Shown here: piece after piece, positions 48,114-57,036 of the stretch
How the letters are laid out: every line of letters starts with the position of its first letter
Numbering within the stretch: position 1 is the stretch's first letter
Source of the DNA: Dyella sp. M7H15-1
GTDB lineage: Bacteria > Pseudomonadota > Gammaproteobacteria > Xanthomonadales > Rhodanobacteraceae
Length of the DNA stretch: 64,000 bases
Reading direction: 5' to 3'
NCBI RefSeq assembly: GCF_004114615.1
Contig: NZ_CP035300.1
Location: 2,790,001-2,854,000 of the forward strand
The notes under the pieces: generated by a model
Seen by the model: the letters and a program-made list of their open reading frames with translations, nothing else
What the model was told of the DNA's origin: nothing
Databases searched by the model: none
Position numbers and translations under genes: made by a program

Positions 48114-49121
48114 TCAGAACGACATGTCGAACGCAACTTCACCTTGCACGCCAACCTGGTAAGCCGACACGCGACGTTCGAAAAAGTTGGTGACTTCCTG
48201 CACATCCTGCAGATCCATGAAGTCGAACGGATTCTTGGCGCCGTACTTCTTGGGCAGGTCGAGCTGGGTCAGACGCTGATCGGCGCAGTATTCCAGATAC
48301 TGGCGCATTTCCTTCGCCGACAGGCCCGCCACGCCGCCGGAAAGCACGTCCTCGGCAAATTGCGTCTCGCAGGCGATGGCCTCTTCTAGCATGGCCTCGA
48401 TCTGTCCGCGCATGTCTTCATCAAACAGATCCGGTTCTTCCGCACGTACCTTGCGCACCACTTCGAACGCAAACGCCATATGTCCGGACTCGTCGCGGAA
48501 CACCCAGTTGGTGCCCGAAGCCAAGCCGTGCAGCAAGCCACGCGAGCGCAAGAAGTACACGTAGGCGAACGCGGCAAAGAAGAACAATCCTTCGATGCAC
48601 GCCGCGAAGCAGATCAGATTGAGCAGGAACTGCCGGCGTTGTTCACGCATTTCCAGGCGCTGCAGATTCTGGATGGAGTCGATCCATTTGAAGCAGAACG
48701 CACCCTTCTGTTTGATCGACGGGATGTTCTCGATGGCTGCAAACGCCTTGTTGCGTTCGTTCGGATCGGGAATATAGGTATCAAGCAGGGTGAGGTAGAA
48801 CTGCACGTGCAGCGCTTCCTCGAACAACTGACGCGACAAATACATGCGCGCTTCCGGTGCGTTGATGTGCTGGTACAGGTTCAGCACTAGGTTGTTCGCC
48901 ACGATGGTGTCGCCGGTGGCGAAGAAAGCCACCAGGCGGTGAATAAGGTGGCGGTCCGCATCGGTCATCTTCGACTTCAGGTCGGTGACGTCGAGCGAGA
49001 AATCGACTTCCTCCACCGTCCAGGTGTTCTTGATCGCGTTGCGATACATTTCGTAGAACTCGGGGTAGCGCATGGGGCGCAGGGTGAGTTCGAAGCCGGG
49101 GTCGAGGATGTGTTCGGACAT
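48114..49121 (-). CDS. nrdB: Class Ia ribonucleotide reductase beta subunit NrdB
   Basis: This 335-residue subunit carries the diiron-tyrosyl radical site. The iron-binding helices are visible as LIHRLVAFFATGDTIVANN, SRQLFEEALHVQFY and later NWVFRDESGHMAFAFEVV. The catalytic radical tyrosine and C-terminal tail (YQVGVQGEVAFDMSF) are in place. It lies downstream of nrdA on the same strand with a 317-base gap. Length and motifs fit the NrdB family that pairs with NrdA containing an ATP cone. Confidence 0.95.
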   Translation of the reverse strand: MSEHILDPGFELTLRPMRYPEFYEMYRNAIKNTWTVEEVDFSLDVTDLKSKMTDADRHLIHRLVAFFATGDTIVANNLVLNLYQHINAPEARMYLSRQLFEEALHVQFYLTLLDTYIPDPNERNKAFAAIENIPSIKQKGAFCFKWIDSIQNLQRLEMREQRRQFLLNLICFAACIEGLFFFAAFAYVYFLRSRGLLHGLASGTNWVFRDESGHMAFAFEVVRKVRAEEPDLFDEDMRGQIEAMLEEAIACETQFAEDVLSGGVAGLSAKEMRQYLEYCADQRLTQLDLPKKYGAKNPFDFMDLQDVQEVTNFFERRVSAYQVGVQGEVAFDMSF

Positions 49122-49438
49122 GGATGTTCCTCAGTACTTAGTCGAGTTTGCGCGTGTATTTGCTGCGCACAAAACGGCTGCTGATAAGGTGGAAAGGCCG
49201 ATACCTGCCTGGGACGGCATTTGCATGTTGCGTACATGCATGCGGCCAGGTTTAGCATCGGTGTATTCGTAAGTGCCACCGCGCACGAGGTGCACGAGGT
49301 GCACGAGGATGAAGCCCTTGCCGATCGCATAGGTGCTCACGCCGGAGTGGCGGCTGCGATTGCGATAGGGTTTCAGGCGGGGCATGGGTGTAAGAAAGTC
49401 ACTGGGTCCCGGCTTTCGCCGGGGTGACGGATTTGAGG
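49122..49438. other. nrdA-nrdB intergenic region with REP and short tandem repeats
   Basis: This 317-base gap inside the nrd operon contains three tandem copies of a 9-base unit (GCACGAGGT type, about 49284-49310). It also carries a REP-like palindrome (CCCGGC-TTTC-GCCGGGG, about 49407-49424) of the same family as the element at 47435-47510. No gene is apparent. The palindrome may act as an attenuator or mRNA-processing site that lowers nrdB relative to nrdA. Confidence 0.6.
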
Positions 49439-51946
49439 TTACTGACAGGCCTCGCAATACTCCGGATTCTCCAACGAGCAAAAGACCGCAGCTGTTGCTT
49501 CTTCCTGTGCATTGGGTGTGGGTGCTGCGGCAACTGTCGTTGTCACCGTCGTCTTCGCAATCTTCGTCGCCGGCCGCGAGCGCAGGTAGTACGTGGTTTT
49601 CACCCCCGACTTCCACGCATACATGTACATCGAGCTGAGCTGACCGATGTTCGGATTCTCCATGAATAAGTTCAGCGACTGACTCTGGTCGATATACGCG
49701 CCGCGTGCCGCAGCCAGATCGATCAGCGCCTTCTGCGGCAGTTCCCACACGGTGCGATAGATGGTGCGCAGGCGTTCCGGAATGGCAGCGATACCTTGGA
49801 TCGAACCTTCCGCTAGCTTGATCGCATCGCGGATTTCCGGTGTCCACAGGCCCAGCGTCTTCAGTTCTTCCACCAGGTAGCGGTTCACCACCAGGAAGTC
49901 GCCCGACAGCGTTTCGCGCTTGAACAGGTTGCTGACCTGCGGCTCGATGCATTCGTAGCAGCCGGCGATCGAGGCGATGGTTGCGGTCGGCGCAATGGCG
50001 ATCAGCAGCGAGTTGCGCAGGCCCTTGGCCTTGATCGCCGCGCGCAGAGCATCCCAGCGTGTCGCATCGTGCTGCTGGGAATGGGGCCAGTAGTCGAACT
50101 GCAGCTCGCCGTTGGCGGCACGGCTTTCCTCGAAGCCCGGATGCGCGCCATGCTGTTCGGTCAGCGCGTTCGACTGCGATAGCGCGTTGAAATAGATCTC
50201 TTCCGCAATGCGCGTGGACAACTCCTGTGCTTGGGCTGAATCGAACGGCAGGCGCAACTTGAAGAACACGTCCTGCAAACCCATCACGCCCAGGCCCACC
50301 GGACGCCACTTGCGATTGGCGGTGGCGGCGGTGTCGATCGGGTAGAAGTTGAGATCGATCACACGATCGAGCTGGCGCACTGCCGTGCGTACCGTGGTGG
50401 CGAGCTTGGCGAAATCGAACGTGCCATCCACTACGTGACGAGCCAAATTGATCGAGCCCAGGTTGCACACCGCCGTCTCGCCGGCGTTGGTCACTTCCAG
50501 GATCTCGGTGCACAGGTTCGAGAGGTGGATGACGTTCTCGGTCTTGGCGGTCTGGTTACTGGTAGCGTTGCTGCGGTCTTTGAAAGTCATCCAACCGTTG
50601 CCGGTCTGCGCCAGTGTGCGCAGCATGCGTGCGTACAGCTCGCGCGCCTTCACCGTTTTCACGGCAAGACCTTCGGCTTCGGCCTTGTGATAAGCGCGAT
50701 CGAATGCTTCGCCCCAGGAGTCGACAAAATGCGGCACGATCTTGGGATCGAACAGTGACCAGTTGCCGTCGTGCTCGACGCGGCGCATGAATTCGTCGGG
50801 AATCCAGTTGGCCAGGTTGAGGTTGTGCGTGCGGCGTGCTTCGTCGCCGGTGTTGTCGCGCAGTTCGAGGAATTCCTCGATGTCCGCGTGCCATGGCTCC
50901 AGGTACACGCAGGCGGCGCCCTTGCGCTTGCCACCCTGGTTCACCGCGGCGACGGAGGCATCCAGCGTCTTCAGCCACGGCACCAGGCCGTTGGAGTGAC
51001 CGTTGGTGCCCTTGATCAGCGAGCCGCGCGAACGCACGCGCGAATAGGCCAGGCCGATGCCGCCGGCGAACTTGCTGAGCTTGGCGACGTCGCCGTATTT
51101 CTCGTAAATCGATTCCAGCGAATCGGTAGGCGAATCGAGCAGGAAGCAGGAGCTGAGCTGTTCGTGCGCCGTGCCGGCGTTGAACAGGGTCGGTGAGCTG
51201 GCGATGTATTCCAGCGATGACAGCAGGCGATAAAGTTCCAGCGTCTCGGTAATCTCGCTACCGCCCAGCGCGCAGGCAATGCGCATGAAAAAATATTGTG
51301 GCGTTTCGATCACCTTGCGCAGTTGCGGGTGACGCAACAGATAGCGGTCATACACGGTGCGCAGGCCGAAGTATTCAAAGCGGCGGGTGGCTAGTGGATC
51401 GATCGCATCGTTGAGCTTGCGCGCGTTGGCGGCAACGAAATCACGCAAACGTGCGTTGACGATGCCCAGCTCGGTACCGCGTGCGATGGATTGCGAGAAG
51501 CTCTGGATTTCCTGGCCGCTCACTTCCTTGTCGATAAAGGCACCGAGCAGGCGTGCGGCGAGCTGGCCGTATTCGGGTTCTTCCGCGGTCAGTGCGGCCG
51601 AAGTGCGGATCGAAAGCTGGTCCAGCTCCTGCGTGGTGGCGCCGTCGTACAGGCCGCCGATGGTCTTCAGCGCCACGCGCAGCGGATCGACCGCATGCAG
51701 GCCCTCGGCGCTGCGGGTCACCGCGCGCACGATCTTGTTGACATCGACGATCTCATGGCTGCCGTTGCGCTTGGTCACGCGCATCTGGCCGGGGCTGTGG
51801 GGGGGCGTCAGTGTGAAGGGTGCTTCAGCGGTAGCGGGCATCGTTGCGTGGTTGGCAGTGGCCGGCGCATGGGCGTCGGCGGGAAGGACGGACGAGTCCA
51901 CGCGGGCGTCGGCGCGCTCGCGCGATTCGGTATCGATAGGTTGCAT
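49439..51946 (-). CDS. nrdA: Class Ia ribonucleotide reductase alpha subunit NrdA
   Basis: This 835-residue catalytic subunit reduces ribonucleoside diphosphates. The N-terminal ATP-cone VTKRNGSHEIVDVNKIVRAV is at about 57-76. The catalytic region has SSCFLLDSPTDSLES and GGIGLAYSRVRSRGSLI, plus NAGETAVCNLGSINLARHV and a C-terminal redox cysteine pair (ENPEYCEACQ). An unusually long N-terminal extension of about 55 residues is rich in Ala, Arg and Pro. A GGAGCG ribosome-binding site precedes the ATG at 51946. A cobalamin riboswitch lies 217 bases upstream, so expression is probably lowered when B12 is available. Confidence 0.95.
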   Translation of the reverse strand: MQPIDTESRERADARVDSSVLPADAHAPATANHATMPATAEAPFTLTPPHSPGQMRVTKRNGSHEIVDVNKIVRAVTRSAEGLHAVDPLRVALKTIGGLYDGATTQELDQLSIRTSAALTAEEPEYGQLAARLLGAFIDKEVSGQEIQSFSQSIARGTELGIVNARLRDFVAANARKLNDAIDPLATRRFEYFGLRTVYDRYLLRHPQLRKVIETPQYFFMRIACALGGSEITETLELYRLLSSLEYIASSPTLFNAGTAHEQLSSCFLLDSPTDSLESIYEKYGDVAKLSKFAGGIGLAYSRVRSRGSLIKGTNGHSNGLVPWLKTLDASVAAVNQGGKRKGAACVYLEPWHADIEEFLELRDNTGDEARRTHNLNLANWIPDEFMRRVEHDGNWSLFDPKIVPHFVDSWGEAFDRAYHKAEAEGLAVKTVKARELYARMLRTLAQTGNGWMTFKDRSNATSNQTAKTENVIHLSNLCTEILEVTNAGETAVCNLGSINLARHVVDGTFDFAKLATTVRTAVRQLDRVIDLNFYPIDTAATANRKWRPVGLGVMGLQDVFFKLRLPFDSAQAQELSTRIAEEIYFNALSQSNALTEQHGAHPGFEESRAANGELQFDYWPHSQQHDATRWDALRAAIKAKGLRNSLLIAIAPTATIASIAGCYECIEPQVSNLFKRETLSGDFLVVNRYLVEELKTLGLWTPEIRDAIKLAEGSIQGIAAIPERLRTIYRTVWELPQKALIDLAAARGAYIDQSQSLNLFMENPNIGQLSSMYMYAWKSGVKTTYYLRSRPATKIAKTTVTTTVAAAPTPNAQEEATAAVFCSLENPEYCEACQ

Positions 51947-52100
51947 GTTGGGCGCTCCGGGCTGTGGAGCTGTCCTGGGCCGGACTTCTCGGGTCCGGTT
52001 CGTTCGGGACGAGCTCCAGATTTCAACCGCCTGCTCCCACGCGCAGGGCTGACGTGGCGGTTGCCGCGGTAGGTTGCATCACACGGTTACGGACATCCGC

Positions 52101-52146
52101 GTCATGCGACCCGCCTCTTCGCGGAGGCCGTCACTTTTGGCATGAC
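52101..52146 (-). promoter_or_regulatory. Candidate expression-platform hairpin of the B12 riboswitch
   Basis: Between the riboswitch and nrdA, arms GTCATGC (52101-52107) and GCATGAC (52140-52146) enclose a second stem GCCTC/GAGGC (52113-52117, 52124-52128). The 13-base sequence TGCGACCCGCCTC at 52105-52117 occurs again at 52197-52209 within the aptamer region. It could therefore pair alternatively with the same partner, the type of mutually exclusive folding a switch needs. No long T-run follows the hairpin on the minus strand, so rho-dependent or translational control is more likely than simple intrinsic termination. Confidence 0.45.
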
Positions 52147-52162
52147 ACTCCGGCCACGCCGC

Positions 52163-52345
52163 GTCGGCAGGTCTTCGGACTTGCGGACATGGGTCTTGCG
52201 ACCCGCCTCATCGTCCTGCTTCCCGGCACCCCCTTGGGCCAGTGCACGATGGGCTTTCGTTTCCGCTTACCGCTGCGGGGCAGTCCCGGATTTACACCGG
52301 ATTCCCTCAAGCCGTCCTCGAAACAGTCCGAGAGTGGCGGCCGAC
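52163..52345 (-). ncRNA. Cobalamin (B12) riboswitch upstream of nrdA
   Basis: Read on the minus strand, the conserved cobalamin-aptamer elements occur in order. They are GGGAATCCGGTG and AAATCCGGGACTGCCCCGC, then AGCGGTAAGCGGAAACGAAAG, a variable loop with CACTGG and GGGAAGCAGGACGATGAGGCGG, and finally AAGTCCGAAGACCTGCC. A GCCGAC/GTCGGC pairing at the two ends (52340-52345 with 52163-52168) closes helix P1. The B12-box sequence GCCTGCC-type block and the CCGCAGCGGTAA block are intact. Position and orientation point to control of nrdA-nrdB. Confidence 0.93.
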
Positions 52346-52475
52346 GGGACACAACATATCGGGGTGGCGATGATCGGTCAACCCAATAACTTGTGGATAA
52401 GCCAGTGGATAAGCCGCGGGAAGTCAGACGGGGTGCGGCCTGCGGGAATTTCGTGATTTTTGGGTATCAACCCGG

Positions 52476-52775
52476 TTACTGAACCACCGCAATCACAATC
52501 GCCAGCCACATCAGGATCATGCCTGCGGCAAAGGTCCGGCGGGCCGGGACAATCCGCTCGAAGCCGTCTTCCGGCACGGGGGTGGTGATTAGCCAGATCG
52601 TCGAACCCAGGGCCCCAAGGCTGAGGAAGGCCAAGCAGACCACCAGGATATCGAGCGCCTTCCAGGGGATGGGCTCATGGACACCCCAGTAGCCCAGAAA
52701 AGCCATGCCCATGGCCGACGTCGTGGCGGAGGCGGAACAAAGTCCGACGACCGAACCGGTGGGTGCGCGCATCAC
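52476..52775 (-). CDS. Small membrane protein, function unknown
   Basis: This 99-residue protein has three likely membrane segments: GLCSASATTSAMGMAFLGYWG, ALDILVVCLAFLSLGALGST and TFAAGMILMWLAIVIAVVQ. I do not recognise the family. It lies 130 bases upstream of the B12 riboswitch on the same strand, but the riboswitch begins after it, so it is probably a separate transcript. Its codon use resembles that of its neighbours, supporting a real gene. Confidence 0.6.
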   Translation of the reverse strand: MMRAPTGSVVGLCSASATTSAMGMAFLGYWGVHEPIPWKALDILVVCLAFLSLGALGSTIWLITTPVPEDGFERIVPARRTFAAGMILMWLAIVIAVVQ

Positions 52776-53188
52776 AGGCTCCGACGGGAAGGGGGCGGGC
52801 CGTAGAGTAACGCATGGCTAGGATGCAGATGCAGCTGGCGTGCTCAAGGGATAAAGCGATGAGCGGGTTAGAGTGGAGAAGGATGGGGCTCGATGAGTGT
52901 ACTGGTGTGTGCGATGTTACCGAGAAAGGCGGCCAGATCGGTGTGCAATGCGTTTGCTCAATTCCAAATTGCTCCCACGAATTGAGGGTGGTAGTGGCGG
53001 AGGGTGCCCTTTGCTAGTTATTGGAATCACGCCATCTCTTTACGTCGAAGATTGACTGGTTTCGGTTCTGCCCGATGCGCTTGTGAGTGATTGGCGTAGG
53101 TATCCCACGTGGGCATATAACATAGCTGCGGTAAGGTGCGGGTCCGGGGCGGGTGGGAAAGCGAACCTATGGCGCAGGATGTTTGGCG
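52776..53188. other. Intergenic region upstream of the CNNM-type gene
   Basis: About 410 bases hold no convincing gene. A 67-codon open frame at 52814-53017 has poor initiation signals and an unremarkable composition. The stretch 53020-53110 is relatively A/T-rich and probably contains the promoter for the gene at 53189. Confidence 0.4.
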
Positions 53189-54484
53189 ATGAATGAGTGG
53201 CTAGGCATTTTCACGGTATTTTTGCTGGTGGCAGCCAATGGCTTTTTCGTCGCGGCAGAGTTTTCGCTGGTTGCCATTCGGCGCAGCCGGGTGACCGAGC
53301 TGGTCGCGCAAGGTCGTGCGAATGCCAAGGTCTTGCTGCACACCGTGGATCGTCTTGATGCCAGCCTGGCGGCTACACAGCTTGGTATCACATTGTCTTC
53401 GCTGGCGCTGGGCTGGGTGGGCGAGCCAGCGCTGGCCCACCTGATCGTGCCGCTGCTGGAAGGTTGGGCTGGCAAGTACGCCAGCGTGAGCGCTGAGGTG
53501 ATTGCGGTGGCGATCGCTTTCAGCATCATCACAGCCTTGCATATTGTGCTGGGCGAGCTGGCGCCAAAGAGCCTAGCCTTGCAGCGCAGCGAGGATACAG
53601 CGTTGTGGGTGGTGCGGCCGCTGAACCTGTTTCTGTTGGTGTTTCGCCCGGCCATCGTGGTGCTCAACGGCTTGGGCAATCTCGTGCTGCGCATCTGTGG
53701 GCTGCGCCCCGGCGCGAGTGAAGAAATGCTGCATTCGGCAGAAGAACTCAAGCTGCTGGTTTCCGCCAGTCAGGAGGCCGGCCTGTTGTTGCGCACCCAG
53801 CAAGAGGTGGTAGAGCGCGTCTTCAATATTGGCGACCGGCGTATCGGCGACATCATGACGCCGCGTACCGATATCGTCTGGATCGATATGGACAATGATC
53901 GCAATGAGATCCTGCAAACACTGCGCGAATGCCATCACGAGCATATCCTGGTGGGCCGTGGTGATATCGATGAACTGCTAGGCATGCTGACCAAGCGCGA
54001 TCTGCTCGACCAACACCTCGATGGCCGTGAACTCGATCCGCAGGCCGCGTTGCAAACACCCCTATCGATCCAGGAATCGACACCGATTTTCAAAGTGCTG
54101 GAGCGTTTCCGTGCGGCGCCTGTGCGCATGGCGGTGGTGCGCAATGAATACGGTGGACTGGAAGGTATCGTTACCCAGGCTGACTTGCTCGAAGCGATGG
54201 TGGGACATCTGCCGGATGCCGAAGGCGATATGCCCCATATCGTCGAGCGCGAGGATGGCAGCCTGCTGATCGACGGTGCCTGCCCGATCTTCCAGATGTT
54301 CGAACGGTTGGGATTGCGCCAGCCGGCCGAGCGCAGTGCATATCACACGGCAGCGGGTTTCGTGCTGGCCCAGTTGGCGCACATGCCACAGGTAGGGGAG
54401 TACTGTGTCTACGAAGGATGGCGGCTGGAGGTGGTGGATACGGATGGGCGGCGTATCGACAAAGTGTTGGCGACACGCGCGTAG
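53189..54484 (+). CDS. CNNM/CorC-type transporter (UPF0053, hemolysin-C-like)
   Basis: This 431-residue membrane protein has a DUF21 N-terminal domain (about 1-190) with four membrane segments, starting MNEWLGIFTVFLLVAANGFFVAAEFS. Two CBS domains follow (motif VFNIGDRRIGDIMTPRTDIVWID; second near GLEGIVTQADLLEAMVG), then a C-terminal CorC_HlyC domain (YHTAAGFVLAQLAHMPQVGEYC). Members are linked to magnesium or cobalt efflux; older names call them hemolysins. The ATG at 53189 is chosen over an upstream one because the family starts at the membrane segment. Confidence 0.92.
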   Translation: MNEWLGIFTVFLLVAANGFFVAAEFSLVAIRRSRVTELVAQGRANAKVLLHTVDRLDASLAATQLGITLSSLALGWVGEPALAHLIVPLLEGWAGKYASVSAEVIAVAIAFSIITALHIVLGELAPKSLALQRSEDTALWVVRPLNLFLLVFRPAIVVLNGLGNLVLRICGLRPGASEEMLHSAEELKLLVSASQEAGLLLRTQQEVVERVFNIGDRRIGDIMTPRTDIVWIDMDNDRNEILQTLRECHHEHILVGRGDIDELLGMLTKRDLLDQHLDGRELDPQAALQTPLSIQESTPIFKVLERFRAAPVRMAVVRNEYGGLEGIVTQADLLEAMVGHLPDAEGDMPHIVEREDGSLLIDGACPIFQMFERLGLRQPAERSAYHTAAGFVLAQLAHMPQVGEYCVYEGWRLEVVDTDGRRIDKVLATRA

Positions 54485-54533
54485 GGGTGCAAACCCCAAC
54501 ACCGCCATGCATGGGCGTTGGGGTTTGCACCCC
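54484..54533. terminator. Long hairpin between convergent genes
   Basis: The 17-base arms GGGGTGCAAACCCCAAC (54484-54500) and its exact complement (54517-54533) enclose a 16-base loop. It starts at the last base of the transporter stop codon and ends just before the zapE stop on the other strand. It can act as a bidirectional terminator, although no T-run follows; it is otherwise a repeat-type palindrome. Confidence 0.65.
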
Positions 54534-54536
54534 AGC

Positions 54537-55640
54537 CTACGGGCGATGTTCCAGCGCGAGATATTCCTGGCTCTGCATCTCGATCAAGCGCGACTCGGTA
54601 CGCCCGAATTCCGCGCGCAGGCGATTGCCGTCATACAGCTCGGTGATCGGTGCCGCCGCGGAAAGAATCAGCTTCACATGGCGATCGTAGAACTCGTCGA
54701 CCAACTGGATAAAACGCTTGGCAGGGTCTTCACTGTAGATAGTGAACTGCGGCACGTTGGAGATGATCACGGCCGGGCCGCTCTTCGCCAGTGCGATGTA
54801 ATCGGCCACGGCTCGCGGGCCATCGCATAGGGCTTCAAAGTCGAACCACAGGATATTGTCGGCGCGTTTGCGCATGGGAATCGGCCGGTCGTTGATGATC
54901 AACTCGCCGCCGGCGATGACCTCGCCCTGCGCCTGGCTGGAAAAAATGCGGGACAATTCACGCTCTGCTTCCAGACCGGGGGGCGTGTGATACACCGGTG
55001 CATGCGTCAGTGCGCGCAGGCGCCAGTCGTGCGCCGAGATCATCTCCACCACGCGGCACTGCGCTTGGATCGCCGCAATGGCGGGCAGGAAGCGTGAGCG
55101 TTGCAGACCGTCTTTGTAGAGATTCTCCGGTGCGGTATTGGAGGTGGTGACGAGGGTGACGCCACGCGCAAACAACGCCTCGAACAGGTTCGCCAGGATC
55201 ATCGCATCGCCGATGTCGTTGACCAGGAATTCATCCAAGCACAGCACACGGCAACGCGCGGCAATGCCGGCGGCTACGTCGACCAGTGGATTCTGCCGGC
55301 CGCCCAGTTCGCGCAAACTCTCGTGCACTTCGCCCATGAAGCGATGGAAGTGACGTCGCAGTGTTACGCCATGCGGCAGGCTGGCGGCGAACAGATCCAT
55401 CAGGAAGGTCTTGCCGCGACCCACGCTACCCCACAAATAAAGGCCGGGCACGGCGGCGCGCGCTTCCGCGCCGAGCAGGGATTTCAGCCGGCCGAACAGG
55501 CTGTTGTTGTCGGCGCCCGCGCAGAGTGCGGCCTGTATGCGGTCGAGCTCCGGCAGCACGGCAAGCTGTGCCGGATCGGAAGTCCAGCGGTGCGCGGCGA
55601 CGCCTTCTTGATAACGCGCGCTGGGGGAAATATCTGCCAT
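54537..55640 (-). CDS. zapE: ZapE (AFG1-like) cell-division ATPase
   Basis: This 367-residue AAA-type ATPase of the AFG1/ZapE family has YQEGVAAHRWTSDPAQ near the start, Walker A YLWGSVGRGKTFLMDLF at about 76-92 and the family motif LRRHFHRFMGEVHESL. Walker B is LCLDEFLVNDIGDAMIL, with LVTTSNTAPENLYKDGLQR after it and the C-terminal TELYDGNRLRAEFGRTESRL. In E. coli ZapE links FtsZ-ring stability to stress. The ATG at 55640 fits the family start; an upstream frame extends 21 codons into a repeat. It ends next to the hairpin shared with the transporter gene. Confidence 0.93.
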   Translation of the reverse strand: MADISPSARYQEGVAAHRWTSDPAQLAVLPELDRIQAALCAGADNNSLFGRLKSLLGAEARAAVPGLYLWGSVGRGKTFLMDLFAASLPHGVTLRRHFHRFMGEVHESLRELGGRQNPLVDVAAGIAARCRVLCLDEFLVNDIGDAMILANLFEALFARGVTLVTTSNTAPENLYKDGLQRSRFLPAIAAIQAQCRVVEMISAHDWRLRALTHAPVYHTPPGLEAERELSRIFSSQAQGEVIAGGELIINDRPIPMRKRADNILWFDFEALCDGPRAVADYIALAKSGPAVIISNVPQFTIYSEDPAKRFIQLVDEFYDRHVKLILSAAAPITELYDGNRLRAEFGRTESRLIEMQSQEYLALEHRP

Positions 55641-55665
55641 ATCTGAAAAGTCTCTGCACCAGGAT

Positions 55666-55740
55666 CGTCGTCCCGGCGCAGGTCGGGATCGGGTGTCTTG
55701 CAAAGAAAGTCATGAGGCCCCTGCCTGTGCCGGGACGACG
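55666..55740. repeat. REPIN-like inverted repeat
   Basis: Arms CGTCGTCCCGGCGCAGG (55666-55682) and CCTGTGCCGGGACGACG (55724-55740) are inverted with a single mismatch, separated by 41 bases. The GTC/CCCGGC core resembles the REP palindromes at 47435-47510 and about 49407. It lies between zapE and the next hydrolase gene, both leftward. Confidence 0.75.
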
Positions 55741-55748
55741 GGTTGGGG

Positions 55749-56423
55749 TTAATCGCGAAACGGCGGCAGCCAATCGTGGATCGCGTGCTTGACGGCGCCG
55801 CGCAGATCCATCAACCGACGATGGAAGAAATGACCGGTCTCCGGCATGCGGACCAGTTCCGGTGGCTGCTCAAGACTGTCGATCCAGTCGAACACGGCTT
55901 GCGGTTCCACGATTTCGTCTTCTTCGCCCATTACCGCCAGCCAGGGGCAGGTGGGCAGCGCGAGCACTTCCAGCGACCAGCGGCCGACGGGCGGCGCAAT
56001 ACTGATCAAGGCATCGGCCTTCAAGCGCACGGCGTTGCGCAAGGTGACGTAGCTGCCAAAGGAGAATCCGGCCAGCCACAACGCATCATCGGGGCGTACC
56101 TTGCGCACCCAGGCGACGGCGGCGGCGAGATCTTCGCTCTCGCCGATGCCATGGTCGTATTCGCCCGCCGATTCACCACCGCTGCGGAAATTGAAGCGCA
56201 GCGTGTCCAGGCCCGATTCATGCAGGCTGCGGTCCAGCATGGTGACTACTTTGTTGTGCATGGTGCCGCCATCCTTGGTGTTGGGATGACAGATCACCGC
56301 TGTGCCGCGGCGCGCGCCAGGACGTTCAGCCACATCGCTGATGGCTTCGAGCGGCCCCACCGGACCTTGCAGGAAGAATTCGGTGAGCTGGTCGGGGAAT
56401 GAGGTGGGGGCGGGGGATGTCAT
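55749..56423 (-). CDS. Alpha/beta hydrolase, YsgA/dienelactone-type
   Basis: This 224-residue serine hydrolase has the oxyanion region AVICHPNTKDGGTMHNKVV near residues 42-60, then LDTLRFNFRSGGESAGEYDHG. The nucleophile is in LAGFSFGSYVTLR (Ser near 119), the acid in AVMGEEDEIV and the histidine in MPETGHFFHRRL. There is no signal peptide. It is typical of small cytosolic hydrolases often found near zapE-like genes in this group; the substrate is unknown. Confidence 0.85.
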   Translation of the reverse strand: MTSPAPTSFPDQLTEFFLQGPVGPLEAISDVAERPGARRGTAVICHPNTKDGGTMHNKVVTMLDRSLHESGLDTLRFNFRSGGESAGEYDHGIGESEDLAAAVAWVRKVRPDDALWLAGFSFGSYVTLRNAVRLKADALISIAPPVGRWSLEVLALPTCPWLAVMGEEDEIVEPQAVFDWIDSLEQPPELVRMPETGHFFHRRLMDLRGAVKHAIHDWLPPFRD

Positions 56424-56605
56424 GGGGCTAATGATAGCCGGGCCACATGCTCGTCATCCCGGCTTGTGCCAGTGGGATGATGGTGCAATCCACCCAAGTT
56501 AAGCACAACGCCTTGATTTGAGACAAAAACCAAAAAAGTGCTTGACAAGGCAACGATGTTGCGCGGCTGCCAATAAAGATCATTTTTGGCCTTCATCGAG
56601 TCTTC

Positions 56606-57013
56606 ATGGATTTGGCAGCGGTCTTCTCCGGTCTTTCCGACTATATGCATTCGGCAGAGTTTCGCGATTTGGCGCGACACCCGGAACATCCCAACGCGTT
56701 CACGCGTCAACGCAAACTTCCCCTTCCCACCCTGGTGACCCTCCTGGTGAGTGGTATGCGCAAAAGCTTCCAGGCTGAAGTGGACGAGTTCTTTGCTCGC
56801 GTCAGACAACAGGTTGATTGGGTGCGTGAGGTTATCCTCAGGGCGATCGCGCTATGTTGCGCCCCCAAACAACAGCCCGCATCGATATTCCAACGTTTGG
56901 ACATAGCCACAGTAACACGCACACCAGGAAGCTTAATGCTTTCATTGGAATCCCCTGAAGCTGGAAAACTTCGCCTGTGGAAGTTGACTGTGTGTATTGA
57001 TGCTTACTGGTAG
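56606..57013 (+). pseudogene. IS4-like transposase N-terminal remnant
   Basis: The first 70 or so codons read like the N-terminus of an IS4-family transposase: DYMHSAEFRDLARHPEHP, FTRQRKLPLPTLVTLLVSG and MRKSFQAEVDEFFARV. After about position 56830 the similarity is lost and no catalytic DDE region follows, so only a fragment remains. The following stretch to 57013 is open but unrecognised. It marks the left part of a mobile-DNA patch that includes the ISAs1 copy downstream. Confidence 0.65.
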
Positions 57014-57036
57014 AACGAGATGGCGATGACTTGGTT

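Noticed and set aside
49284-49310. Short tandem repeats considered as a CRISPR array
   Set aside because: The units are 9 bases with no spacers, and no cas genes are nearby.
52814-53017. 67-codon open frame upstream of the CNNM-type gene
   Set aside because: Weak initiation signals, no recognisable features, and biased only by GC content.
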